From: G963665925 sp963676345
Lineage (GTDB): Bacteria > Bacillota > Clostridia > Peptostreptococcales > Acidaminobacteraceae
Assembly (NCBI GenBank): GCA_963676345.2
Contig: CAXXTS010000005.1
Span: 434,001-498,000 of the forward strand
Reading direction: 5' to 3'
DNA: 64,000 nucleotides
The first letter of the stretch is position 1. The number at the start of each line of letters is the position of its first letter. The notes beneath the pieces were generated by a model. It did not search any database. It had not been told where the DNA came from and saw only the letters and a list, made by a program, of their open reading frames with translations. A program made the translations under genes and the position numbers. Below are positions 9,463-18,573 of the stretch, in pieces.

Positions 9463-10386
9463 ATGACAAAGAAAATAGCAATCACTTCAGAGTTTTTTGG
9501 AAAGTTCTCTGATGAGGGCGAGAAAATTTTACGAGATCAGGGTTTTGAAATTATTAAGAACCCATACAACAGACAACTGAATGAAGATGAAGTCATTTTT
9601 ATGACTCAAGAGGCAGATGGCGTCATATGCGATTTAGAAGGCATTACTAAAAAAGTAATAGATGCATCACCCAATCTTAAAATCATATCAAGAAGAGGTG
9701 TAGGCACAGATTCAGTAGATGTGGACCATGCCAAAAAGAAAGATATTGCAGTAACAAGAACTTTGGGCGTAGTCGAAAAGCCTGTAGCGGAACTTGTCAT
9801 GTCATATATGCTAACCATTAATAGAAAAATTAATCAGTCGAGTGCTGAGATGAAAATAGGCAACTGGACAAAGTTTATAGGCAATAGTTTAGAAAATAAA
9901 GTGCTGGGCATTATTGGACTGGGCAACATTGGCAGAGAAGTCGCACGAAAAGCAATGGCTTTTGATATGAATGTGGTTTATACAAACAGAAATAGGAGCG
10001 AGGAAGCGGATGCCCTAGGTGCACAGTACTTAAGTTTAGAAGACCTGCTGGCACAGTCAGATATAATAAGTATCCATGCACCTTTGATGGAATCTACAAA
10101 AGGTATGGTTAATTATGAAAAGATGAAGCTTATGAAGAAAAAGCCCATACTGATTAATACAGCAAGAGGTCCTATTGTGGATGAAGCGGACTTATGCAAA
10201 GCCTTAGAAGAGGGATTGGTTTCATTTGCAGCCATTGATGTATTCGATGTAGAGCCAAAGACCGATTCACCTTTAATGGTATATGACAATGTCGTCCTGA
10301 CACCTCATATTGGGACATTCACAAAGGAAGTGTTCATTGATATGGACATACTGGCGGCAAAAAATGTAGTCAGTCATTTTAAGTAG
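9463..10386 (+). CDS. D-isomer-specific 2-hydroxyacid dehydrogenase
   Basis: The 307-residue protein belongs to the PGDH/hydroxypyruvate reductase family, which interconverts 2-hydroxy and 2-keto acids with NAD(H). The Rossmann motif is LGIIGLGNIGREVARKA near residue 148. Catalytic residues are visible as the Arg in NTARGPIVDE, the Glu in DVFDVEP, and the His in LTPHIG. It lacks the regulatory ACT domain of some SerA proteins. It sits 15 bases after dctM with AAGGGGA upstream, in the operon with the IlvD/Edd dehydratase, so it most likely works on the transported acid or its keto product rather than in serine synthesis. Confidence 0.88.
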   Translation: MTKKIAITSEFFGKFSDEGEKILRDQGFEIIKNPYNRQLNEDEVIFMTQEADGVICDLEGITKKVIDASPNLKIISRRGVGTDSVDVDHAKKKDIAVTRTLGVVEKPVAELVMSYMLTINRKINQSSAEMKIGNWTKFIGNSLENKVLGIIGLGNIGREVARKAMAFDMNVVYTNRNRSEEADALGAQYLSLEDLLAQSDIISIHAPLMESTKGMVNYEKMKLMKKKPILINTARGPIVDEADLCKALEEGLVSFAAIDVFDVEPKTDSPLMVYDNVVLTPHIGTFTKEVFIDMDILAAKNVVSHFK

Positions 10387-10418
10387 AAATCGTATTTGAG
10401 AATGGGTAGAGTGGATAT

Positions 10419-12143
10419 ATGTTAAAAAGTCAAAAAATGAGAGGTGTAGCAGCTGAAATAGACTCCTTGAAAATTGGTGCTGGGTGGACAATTGAAGAAC
10501 TGGACAAACCGCAAGTTATGATTCAAAGTTCAGCTGGGGAAAGTCATCCCGGCAGTGTTCACTTAAACGCATATGTTGAGTGGGTCAGAAAAGGTGTTAC
10601 AAAGCAGGGGGGCAGGGCAGCCCAGTATACTGTGACAGATATGTGTGACGGTATTGCTCAGGGACATGATGGTATGAACTATTCATTGCTATCAAGAGAA
10701 ATGATCGTCAATATGATAGAAGTGCAAATGCAGTCAACGCCTTTTGATGGTGCGGTCTTTCTATCCTCTTGTGACAAGTCTGTACCTGCACACTTAATGG
10801 CGATGGCTAGAAATAACCTCCCTTCAATATTTGTTCCCGGTGGTGTCATGATGGCAGGTAAAGACAATTTGACATTAGAACAAATTGGTACTTATCAGGC
10901 AAAGTATTTAAGAGAAGAAATTGATGAGGAAACATACACGTACTATAAGCAAAATGCATGTACGGGTTGTGGGGCGTGTCAATTTATGGGAACCGCTTCG
11001 ACAATGCAGGTAATGGCTGAAGCGCTTGGTATGGCTTTGCCGGGATCTTCTGTTATGCCGGCTGCATTAGGCGGGCTTCAAGAGGTGGCTCAAAACGCTG
11101 GCATGCAAATTGTAGAGTTGATTTATCAAGATATTACACCTAAAAAAATTATGACCATGAAAGCTTTTGAGAATGCAATTACTGTACATGCTGCAATTGC
11201 AGGTTCTACGAACTCTTTACTGCATTTGCCGGCAATTGCTTATGAGCTAGGGATTGAACTATCTCCCGAATTATTTGATCAAATAAATAGGAAAATACCA
11301 TACATAAGCAATATTCGTCCAAGTGGTTACTATCCAGCTGAGTACTATTGGTACGCCGGGGGTACGCCCGCTGTCATGGAAGCCATAAAAGAGCATTTGC
11401 ACCTGGATGTTCTTACTGTTACAGGGAAGACCTTAGGTGAAAATCTGGAGGCACTAAAAGAAAATGGCTATTATGAAGCCTGCTACAAACATCTAAATGC
11501 CAAAGGTGTAGATAGAGACAGTGTACTTAAGCAGCCTGCAACACCCATTCAAGAGCAAGGGGCGACCGCAATTCTTAAAGGGAATTTAGCGCTAGAAGGT
11601 GCGGTTGTAAAACACGCTGCAATTGATAAGGCTATGCTCCAGGTTGTTGGTAGAGCCAGACCCTTTAATAGTGAAGAGGACGCCTATAATGCGATTATAA
11701 ATGGGCAGATTGAATCAGGCGATATTGTTTTTATACGCTATGAAGGACCAAAGGGTTCAGGCATGCCTGAAATGTTCTATACTACGGAGGCAATCGCATC
11801 AAACCCTCAGTTGGCGAGCTCTGTTGCCTTGATCACAGATGGAAGATTTTCGGGTGCAACAAGAGGTCCAGCTATTGGACACGTATCTCCGGAGGCGGCA
11901 GAGGGCGGAAATATAGCTCTAGTTGAAGACGACGATTTGATTGAGATCGATATTCCCAATAGAGCGTTGAACATCGTTGGTGAAAAAGGCTTAAAAAAGA
12001 GTCATAGTGAAATCGATGAAATATTAAAGATCAGAAGAGCGGCTTATGTAAAACCAAACTTGAAAGAAAAACAGGGTATATTAAAAATTTATTCGCATTT
12101 AGCGACATCGGCTATGAAAGGCGGATATTTATCAATAAGATAA
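10419..12143 (+). CDS. IlvD/Edd family dehydratase
   Basis: The 574-residue protein is an Fe-S dehydratase of the dihydroxy-acid/phosphogluconate/sugar-acid dehydratase family, which turns a 2,3-dihydroxy acid into a 2-keto-3-deoxy acid. Cluster-type cysteines appear in TDMCDGIAQGHDGM, SSCDKSVPAH and ACTGCGACQFMGTASTM; the C-terminal catalytic region shows TDGRFSGATRGPAIGH with its serine. Sequence and context (TRAP importer, hydroxyacid dehydrogenase, no branched-chain genes) favour catabolism of a sugar acid over valine/isoleucine synthesis. Translation probably starts at 10419, although the ribosome binding site there is weak. A bidirectional terminator follows. Confidence 0.88.
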   Translation: MLKSQKMRGVAAEIDSLKIGAGWTIEELDKPQVMIQSSAGESHPGSVHLNAYVEWVRKGVTKQGGRAAQYTVTDMCDGIAQGHDGMNYSLLSREMIVNMIEVQMQSTPFDGAVFLSSCDKSVPAHLMAMARNNLPSIFVPGGVMMAGKDNLTLEQIGTYQAKYLREEIDEETYTYYKQNACTGCGACQFMGTASTMQVMAEALGMALPGSSVMPAALGGLQEVAQNAGMQIVELIYQDITPKKIMTMKAFENAITVHAAIAGSTNSLLHLPAIAYELGIELSPELFDQINRKIPYISNIRPSGYYPAEYYWYAGGTPAVMEAIKEHLHLDVLTVTGKTLGENLEALKENGYYEACYKHLNAKGVDRDSVLKQPATPIQEQGATAILKGNLALEGAVVKHAAIDKAMLQVVGRARPFNSEEDAYNAIINGQIESGDIVFIRYEGPKGSGMPEMFYTTEAIASNPQLASSVALITDGRFSGATRGPAIGHVSPEAAEGGNIALVEDDDLIEIDIPNRALNIVGEKGLKKSHSEIDEILKIRRAAYVKPNLKEKQGILKIYSHLATSAMKGGYLSIR

Positions 12144-12147
12144 AGTA

Positions 12148-12186
12148 AATAAGATAAACCACCATGTGGTTTATCTTATTTTTTTG
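12148..12186. terminator. Bidirectional terminator between dehydratase and response regulator genes
   Basis: A perfect inverted repeat of up to 15 bp (core AAGATAAACCAC with its complement) around a CAT loop is followed by six T on the plus strand. It also contains the stop codon of the convergent response-regulator gene, so it can end both transcripts. Confidence 0.9.
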
Positions 12187-13772
12187 AATTCAGAGGGGCT
12201 CAGTCCCGTACATTTTTTAAATACTTGTGAGAAATAAGCTGGGTCTTCAATGCCAACATGAATCGCAATTTCATAAGTTTTCATGTGACCTGATGATAGA
12301 AGTTCTTTGGCTTTTTCAATGCGGAGCGTCGTAATGATTTCAGTCAATGTAGAACCCGTTTCACTTTTGATTAAACGGCTCAGGTAACTGCTATTAACAT
12401 GTACCATCTCTGCGAGATCTTTCAATTTGATTTGATGCATGTAATTGGATTCAATATACCGCATAATTTTTTTAATGATGTAATGGTTTTGAGAGCTTAA
12501 GTGTGTCAACTTATCTATTGTTGACAAGATAATTTTTTCCAAAATACATATGAGGTCACTTATGGAATCGGAACTGAGTATATCGGTGTATGATTTACTA
12601 GAGCGTTCCATTTCCTCAGAAATTTTAACATGATGACTGCTTAAAAGCTTAAAACATAATGATGAAATGAGAATACCAACATTTTTAATATACTTGATCG
12701 GCTGACGTGAGGATTTTAGGACTTCAATAAACTCATGCATGGCAGAAAGTGCGGCTTCTTGATGGTTACGTTTTATTGAATCAATGATTGTGTCTATATA
12801 GTGATGTTCTGACTTTCTATCTAAATTAGAAACGGCAGGCCTATAGTCCGAATAAGTGAAAATCGTGTTTTCTTCATAAAACCTTAAGGATAAGGAGGAC
12901 TCGGCTTCTTTGTAAGCGGTGTGAAGAGCTTCTAAACTTTGGTGCAAATCACTAATGCCTATAGAGATATTAATGCTCATAAAATTACTGAAAAACTCAA
13001 GCAGTTTTTTACTTTTATTTAAAAGAATTGTTGTAGAGTCCTTCAGATTGTCCTCATTTACATTGATTATAGAGCAAATGCAATGACAATTGAGAGATAT
13101 ATTATAGTGGTTGAAATCCTTAAAAATGATGGATACAAATTCCTTGATTTCTTTAAGGATATTTTGCTTGTTTTCTTTGACATCAATAACGTCATTGAAA
13201 TCACTCGTAGAGAACTGAAAGAATAGAATATGGTAATTTTCCAAACAAATGGCCAAATTGTTCTTCTTATCATGGATGCGTTGAGGGTCATGATGCAAAT
13301 TTTGGATATAATCGTAAAGAAATTTTTCCTGAAGCAAGGCAAGGTTACTGGTTATTTCTTCTTGCATATCTTCGATTTCTTTTGACATTGAACGTTCTTC
13401 AGAAATTCTTTTTTTAGCGGTTTCAATAGCCTGAATGATTTTATCATTTGAAGAGGGTTTTAGGACGAAGTCCACCACGTTATATCTGATAGCAGACTGA
13501 GCATACTCAAAATCTGAGTAACCTGTCAAAAGAATGATTTTAATATGAGGCAAGTGGTTATGGATGTGCTTCGACAAGTCAATACCATCCATTCCAGGCA
13601 TTTTAATATCTGAAATGATGATATCGGGTTGATTTGTTTTTAGTATTTCACAAGCTTCCAAACCATTCTCTGCTTCAAAATTCACTTCACAATCTATTGA
13701 ATCCCACTCTATAAAATTGGATATCCCTTTTCTAATAATTGGCTCGTCATCAACAATCATTACTGAATACAT
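12171..13772 (-). CDS. Response regulator, AraC-type output (YesN-like)
   Basis: The N-terminal receiver domain (residues about 1-120) has VDDEP, the phospho-acceptor Asp in IIISDIKMPGMDG, LTGYSDFEYAQSA, and the Lys in DFVLKPSS. A long middle region of about 280 residues follows, then a C-terminal AraC/XylS double helix-turn-helix (YIESNYMHQIKLKDLAEMVH, then IAIHVGIEDPAYFSQVFKK). Such regulators activate sugar-acid or sugar uptake operons. I start at the second in-frame ATG (13772), which has AGGGG at proper spacing; an upstream ATG would add six residues. It overlaps the end of the kinase gene by 23 bases. It probably controls the convergent TRAP operon. Confidence 0.9.
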   Translation of the reverse strand: MYSVMIVDDEPIIRKGISNFIEWDSIDCEVNFEAENGLEACEILKTNQPDIIISDIKMPGMDGIDLSKHIHNHLPHIKIILLTGYSDFEYAQSAIRYNVVDFVLKPSSNDKIIQAIETAKKRISEERSMSKEIEDMQEEITSNLALLQEKFLYDYIQNLHHDPQRIHDKKNNLAICLENYHILFFQFSTSDFNDVIDVKENKQNILKEIKEFVSIIFKDFNHYNISLNCHCICSIINVNEDNLKDSTTILLNKSKKLLEFFSNFMSINISIGISDLHQSLEALHTAYKEAESSLSLRFYEENTIFTYSDYRPAVSNLDRKSEHHYIDTIIDSIKRNHQEAALSAMHEFIEVLKSSRQPIKYIKNVGILISSLCFKLLSSHHVKISEEMERSSKSYTDILSSDSISDLICILEKIILSTIDKLTHLSSQNHYIIKKIMRYIESNYMHQIKLKDLAEMVHVNSSYLSRLIKSETGSTLTEIITTLRIEKAKELLSSGHMKTYEIAIHVGIEDPAYFSQVFKKCTGLSPSEFKKIR

Positions 13773-15537
13773 TATGAATTCCCCTATCAACTGGTATTTT
13801 TATGGTTGCATGAGTACCTACGTTTATTTCACTTTCTACGGTGACGCCGAAAAAATCTCCATAAAATAATTTGATGCGTTGGTTAACATTAGTAAGCCCG
13901 ATATACTTGCGGCCATTTTCTTTTAATTCAGAGCTGTTTAGTAAGTATTGATTGAGTACCCCTGTATCAAAACCGATGCCATTGTCCGATACAATTAGGT
14001 ACACGGTGTCACCATTTGACGCGATTTTTATCGTCAAATTTCCTTTTCCGACCTTGTTTTCTAGTCCATGTACAACTGCATTTTCTACTATTGTCTGGAG
14101 TGAAAGTCTAGGGATGAAAAATCCGAGGACTTCATCGTCATCAATATGGAGATGAATTTGAATTTTGTCACCGAATCGGATATTTTGAAGGTCTAAATAG
14201 AAATTGACATATTTCAATTCTTCTTCAATCTTAATTTTTTCATGATTGCTAAAAGTAAAATTGGACCTGAGCAATTCGCCTAACGAGTGAACCATAGTGG
14301 AGATGGTCTCATTACCAGACATTTTGGCTTCCCAGCTGATGGTCTCAAGTACATTGAAAATAAAATGAGGGTTGATTTGAGCTTGTAAAGCCTTGAGCTC
14401 AGATTCCTTTAGAAGGAGTTGTTTTTTGTAGACTTCATTAATCAGATCTTCAATTTCCTCGAGCATATTATTAAAAGTTAAACTCACTTGGTTCAGCTCA
14501 TAGTACTTATACGCAGGCATTTTGGACTTGAAATCTCTGGTTTTGGCTATTTTGATATGCTCAATTAAATCATCAAATGGTCTTGTAATTGTAGCGGCTG
14601 CGTAAAAGCTAATCATCAATGCCAGGAGAATCGTTGCAAATATGATGAAGGTGTATTTTGTAATGAGGCTGGTAGAGGCAACTTCAGACTTGGGAACCAT
14701 GATAATGGCAGTGAAGCCCAGGTCGTCTATCTTTTGACTCCCCAAAAAGTAGGTCTTATTGTCATACAAGTATTCTTTGTTGGCGTTGTTTGCTTGATAG
14801 TATGAAGTGTTCTTAGTAAAATGCGAGCCAATACTATTTTGGTTCGTGTGGTAAATAATGGTGTCGTCCCGATCAATGATTAAAGCGATGTAGCCCTTAT
14901 CTTTAATCGCGGTTATAAACCGATTATTAAGTTCATCATCATCTATACTTAATACAATTTTTCCAATCGTCTCATCTGTGAGAAGCGGCTTAATGTTTTT
15001 TACAAAGTAAGTCGTTTTGTAATTTTGAGAAGGCAAAATAATGGTTGTATCACTGTCTTGGTCTCTCAAATTTTCATAAAACTGGACGTGTTCATTTACA
15101 AAATCTTCACCGAGAAGATAATCATGATGCAGATAGAAAAAATTATCAGCGTTTTGAAATACAAAAACAGATTTTAATAGGTCACTGTTCCAGCCATAGT
15201 CGTGAATAACATTTGCTTTTAGCTGAGACTCGATTTGGGACCGGGTCAGGTCAAGGAGGGTATCTGTATTCGGTTCACGATAGAGCTTTAAGAGGTTTGA
15301 ACGAATTTTCTGATTGGATAAGAACAGGTTAAAAGAGTGGTCTATGATTCTATGTTTTGAAACAATGCTGTCAGTGAGTTGCTGAAGGGATCCCTCAATT
15401 TCTGTGTTCAAATTTTGTGTCAACAAATTGTTATAAACGTAGTGAGACAGGTAGCCGCCAAAAAGTGACAATGGGAGCATAACCGTCAATGTTACTAAAA
15501 GAATGACTTTATATCTAAATGAGTTCTTTTTAAACAT
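13750..15537 (-). CDS. Sensor histidine kinase (YesM-like)
   Basis: The 595-residue membrane kinase has a signal-anchor helix (about 10-30), an extracytoplasmic sensing domain of about 250 residues, a second membrane helix (about 295-315), a HAMP linker, and a His_kinase domain with the phosphorylatable His in QINPHFIFNVLETISWE. The C-terminal ATPase shows the N box (LQTIVENAVVHGLE) and G box (SDNGIGFD). It is the partner of the overlapping AraC-type regulator. Both are on the minus strand, convergent with the TRAP operon. The motif AAGAAAACGTTT lies 21 bases upstream of its ATG and is shared with the TRAP upstream region. Ligand unknown, plausibly the TRAP substrate. Confidence 0.92.
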   Translation of the reverse strand: MFKKNSFRYKVILLVTLTVMLPLSLFGGYLSHYVYNNLLTQNLNTEIEGSLQQLTDSIVSKHRIIDHSFNLFLSNQKIRSNLLKLYREPNTDTLLDLTRSQIESQLKANVIHDYGWNSDLLKSVFVFQNADNFFYLHHDYLLGEDFVNEHVQFYENLRDQDSDTTIILPSQNYKTTYFVKNIKPLLTDETIGKIVLSIDDDELNNRFITAIKDKGYIALIIDRDDTIIYHTNQNSIGSHFTKNTSYYQANNANKEYLYDNKTYFLGSQKIDDLGFTAIIMVPKSEVASTSLITKYTFIIFATILLALMISFYAAATITRPFDDLIEHIKIAKTRDFKSKMPAYKYYELNQVSLTFNNMLEEIEDLINEVYKKQLLLKESELKALQAQINPHFIFNVLETISWEAKMSGNETISTMVHSLGELLRSNFTFSNHEKIKIEEELKYVNFYLDLQNIRFGDKIQIHLHIDDDEVLGFFIPRLSLQTIVENAVVHGLENKVGKGNLTIKIASNGDTVYLIVSDNGIGFDTGVLNQYLLNSSELKENGRKYIGLTNVNQRIKLFYGDFFGVTVESEINVGTHATIKIPVDRGIHNVFSNDC

Positions 15538-15925
15538 GGTGAAGCCTCGATTCTTACAAGAAAACGTTTATTTAGGGGGTTCAGTCTTCAAACAATTATA
15601 CTATGATTTTTTATACATGGTTATTAATTATATGACAATTTTGATATGAAGTAAAAATATTTATAGAAAAGTAAAAATAGTAATGTCTAAGTGTTTGACT
15701 CTGTGAAAGGGATTATCAAAAAAACTTAGAAATTTTAGTTTTTCACCCATGGGTTATATCTATTATCAGTTCGTGTATTTATTACAGTTAAGGGATATAG
15801 AGTGCTCAAAAGTATACCTGTATATTTTCTATTTTCCATTATTTGTAGTTGTGTTTTTAATAAAGAAATCGTATACTTTATATGATTTAGCCAGACAGCA
15901 CTGGCTTAATTAAACTGAATATTTT
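15538..15925. promoter_or_regulatory. Divergent control region of kinase and mut operons
   Basis: This A/T-rich stretch of about 390 bases separates the minus-strand kinase gene from the mut riboswitch. It contains AAGAAAACGTTT at 15558-15569, which resembles a catabolite-control (cre) half pattern but deviates at outer positions. No ORF is supported. The promoter of the mut transcript must lie here, but I cannot pick it with confidence. Confidence 0.4.
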
Positions 15926-16046
15926 GTAAGCAGGCACCATCGCTGCACTCGCGGCGTGGTTTAATGGGGAATCCGATGAAAGTACGGAACGGTCCCGCCA
16001 CTGTGAATCGATTGATAAATCGAAAGTCAGACACCCACCAGCTTAT
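15926..16046 (+). ncRNA. Cobalamin riboswitch upstream of mutA
   Basis: The conserved B12-box core is plain: AATGGGGAATCCGATGAAAG, then ACGGTCCCGCCACTGTGA, then AAGTCAG followed by an ACC-rich 3' segment. The flanks TAAGCAGG and CCAGCTTA pair as the closing P1 helix. It binds a cobalamin, probably adenosylcobalamin. An intrinsic terminator lies 95 bases downstream, so control is likely by transcription termination, and the first gene is a B12-dependent mutase. Boundaries are approximate. Confidence 0.93.
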
Positions 16047-16141
16047 GAAGTCACAACAAGGTCCTACGGTGTATGGGAGGTGATGGTCAAGTCAATCGAC
16101 AATCAAGTGATGCGATATGACTTGCACATAAACGCAGCCAG

Positions 16142-16176
16142 ACATCTATATCTTTTGTGATATGGATGTTTTTTTA
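16142..16176 (+). terminator. Riboswitch expression-platform terminator
   Basis: An 11-bp stem, ACATCTATATC with GATATGGATGT (one G-U pair), is followed by eight T. It sits between the cobalamin aptamer and mutA. A second possible helix (CAAGTCA with TGACTTG) lies between aptamer and terminator and might be part of the switch. Confidence 0.85.
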
Positions 16177-16362
16177 TTGATTAAAAAAGAGTGTCAGTAG
16201 AAAAGAGTGAAACAAAAGGTCATGCTGGAATACTCATGTGACAAGATCACATTTATTATACCGACTTTTCTGAACATGTAATTGGGGAAGTCGCATTAAT
16301 GTTGTAGTCATAATGTCAGGTCCAAGCACAAAATAGGTTTACAACTTGAAAGAGGTGTGCAA

Positions 16363-18573
16363 ATGGAAAATCAAAGCACGGAAAACAGACAGAATGGCTA
16401 TGATGAAAAGGGTCGGCTCTTTGGTGAGTTCAAAGAACCAACTTATGAAGAGTGGAAGGAAGCGGCTATAGCGCTTCTAAAAGGAAAACCGTTTGAGAAG
16501 TCTATGATTACTAAAACGCCTGAAGGTATTGCGCTACAGCCAATATACACAAGAGAACATCTAGATGCATTACCGCACAGTGAATCCTTGCCAGGATATC
16601 CGCCATATGTTCGTGGCACAAAAGTGGACGGCAATATTGACAATCCCTGGCTTATCTGCCAAGAGGTCTACGCTGGGTTGCCTAAAGTATTTAACGAGAA
16701 ACTGATGAACGACCTTTTTAGGGGCCAGACTGCTGTAAATATGGCGCTTGATGTGCCGACACTCACAGGTCAAGATGCAGATGCACAAAGTGCGTCAAAA
16801 GTAGGCTATCGTGGGGTTTCAATTTCTACACTGGAAGATATTAATGTGGCTTTTCATGATCTCGTTTTAAATGTATTACCGCTTCATATTAATACGGGTG
16901 ATAACCCATTACCGATAACGGCGCTCGTAGGGGCTTATTTGAATCAAAACGCACTCTCCATTAAAGAAATTAAAGGCATTATCGGTTATGATCCATTAGG
17001 TCATCTTGCGAAAATGGGTCAGCTGAGCACGACTATTGAAGGCGCTTATGATTTGATGGCTTCTGTGACGAAATGGATAGCGTCTGAGGCGTCTGAGGTG
17101 CGTACAATACTCGTTGAAGGCCATCCGTATCACGATGGTGGAGCTGATGCTGTACAGGAGTTGGCTTATACACTGGCTACGGCTGCCGAGTATATTCGAG
17201 CACTGCTTGATCGGGGTCTAGACATTGAGTCTGTATCTAAGAAACTGGCTTTTAGCTTCTCCCTTGGTTCAAACTTTTTTATGGAGCTTTCAAAAGTACG
17301 TGCATCCCGTATGTTGTATTCAAAGTTGGTTGAAGCTTTTGGCGGCAGTGATGAAGCGCAAAAGATTTATACCCATGCCAAAACATCTTCATGGACTAAG
17401 ACGGTTTATGATCCATATGTGAACATGCTTAGAAATGCTTCAGAAGCATTCTCGGGTGCAATAGCGGGTGTAGATAGTTTAAGCGTGCAACCGTTTGATG
17501 AGCCAATTCGTGAAGCTGATGATTTCAGTCGTCGTGTTTCTAGAAATGTCCAAGCTGTTCTACAGGATGAATGTAATTTCATACGTCCCATAGATCCGGC
17601 TGGTGGTTCTTGGTATATTGAGTCGCTTACGTATGAAATAGCTGAAAATGCATGGAAGCTTTTTCAAGACATTGAGGCTTCAGGTGGTATGGCTAAAATG
17701 TTAGAACGGGGTGAAATTCAAAGTGCCGTTGAAATGAAATATGATGAGAAGTTCAAAAACATGGCTAAACGTAAGCATGTGTGGGTTGGCGTGAACATGT
17801 ATGCCAATATGACAGAAGAAAAACTTGAAATGCAGGCAGATGCACCTGATGAAGTCAGCAAGGCTAGAGCACAAGCGGTTCAATCCTATAGAATGCGCAG
17901 CGACATTTTTATGACGTCAGCGATGCTTGCAGAGCTGGGAGATCATTATTTCACTACAGGTGAAATTTCAGTTCCAAAGGCAATTGCGGCTGCTGAAAAT
18001 GGTGCAACGCTTGGCGATATTGCTGATGAGTGCCGATCGTTCAAAGACCAAGTAGCACAAGGCGTGGCTGTTAAGAAACAACGTGGAGCCTCAAGATTTG
18101 AGTCACTTCGTGATAAGACCAATGCACTTAAAAAAGAGGGAAAAGCACCAAAGGTATTCCTGTTTAATATGGGGCCGATACCACAACATAAAGGTCGTGC
18201 GGATTTTACGACAGGCTTCTTTGAAGTGGGTGGTTTTGAAGTGCTCAAGAATGATGGTTTTAACGACACCGAGTTAGCCATAGAAGCAGGGCTAAAATCA
18301 GGGGCTGATATAGGCGTCATTTGTTCTACAGATGCAACGTATCCAGAGCTGGTACCTCAAATTGCACAAGCCGTAAAGGCTAAAAATCCGAATATGCAAG
18401 TGATTGTAGCTGGGCGTGCTCCAGCAGATATTGAAGGAGAATATAGACAAGCGGGCGTTGATGATTTCATTTACATGGGGGCAGACTGCTACGCCTTGCT
18501 TTCAAAACTTCAAAATCAAGCTGAGCCAAATAAAAGTTTAAAGGAGGGCGCTCAAGATGAACAAGTATCCTGA
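16363..18573 (+). CDS. mutA: Methylmalonyl-CoA mutase small (beta) subunit
   Basis: This is the non-catalytic partner of the heterodimeric mutase that interconverts succinyl-CoA and (R)-methylmalonyl-CoA. The 736-residue protein has the mutase TIM-barrel half (about 1-560) and a C-terminal cobalamin-type domain. In that domain the cobalt-ligand motif DxHxxG of the large subunit is replaced: MGPIPQHKG aligns with MGQDGHDRG, so Gln stands where the ligand His should be, as expected for the small subunit. The ATG at 16363 has AGAGG seven bases upstream; a GTG two codons earlier is less likely. It overlaps mutB by 17 bases and is preceded by a cobalamin riboswitch. Confidence 0.93.
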   Translation: MENQSTENRQNGYDEKGRLFGEFKEPTYEEWKEAAIALLKGKPFEKSMITKTPEGIALQPIYTREHLDALPHSESLPGYPPYVRGTKVDGNIDNPWLICQEVYAGLPKVFNEKLMNDLFRGQTAVNMALDVPTLTGQDADAQSASKVGYRGVSISTLEDINVAFHDLVLNVLPLHINTGDNPLPITALVGAYLNQNALSIKEIKGIIGYDPLGHLAKMGQLSTTIEGAYDLMASVTKWIASEASEVRTILVEGHPYHDGGADAVQELAYTLATAAEYIRALLDRGLDIESVSKKLAFSFSLGSNFFMELSKVRASRMLYSKLVEAFGGSDEAQKIYTHAKTSSWTKTVYDPYVNMLRNASEAFSGAIAGVDSLSVQPFDEPIREADDFSRRVSRNVQAVLQDECNFIRPIDPAGGSWYIESLTYEIAENAWKLFQDIEASGGMAKMLERGEIQSAVEMKYDEKFKNMAKRKHVWVGVNMYANMTEEKLEMQADAPDEVSKARAQAVQSYRMRSDIFMTSAMLAELGDHYFTTGEISVPKAIAAAENGATLGDIADECRSFKDQVAQGVAVKKQRGASRFESLRDKTNALKKEGKAPKVFLFNMGPIPQHKGRADFTTGFFEVGGFEVLKNDGFNDTELAIEAGLKSGADIGVICSTDATYPELVPQIAQAVKAKNPNMQVIVAGRAPADIEGEYRQAGVDDFIYMGADCYALLSKLQNQAEPNKSLKEGAQDEQVS

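Noticed and set aside
10419..12143. Assignment as ilvD for branched-chain amino-acid synthesis
   Set aside because: Context is a TRAP importer and a hydroxyacid dehydrogenase with no ilv or leu genes; sugar-acid dehydratases share the same motifs.
17946..18320. 124-codon ORF antisense to mutA
   Set aside because: It is a codon-bias shadow of the well-supported mutase gene and has no start signals.
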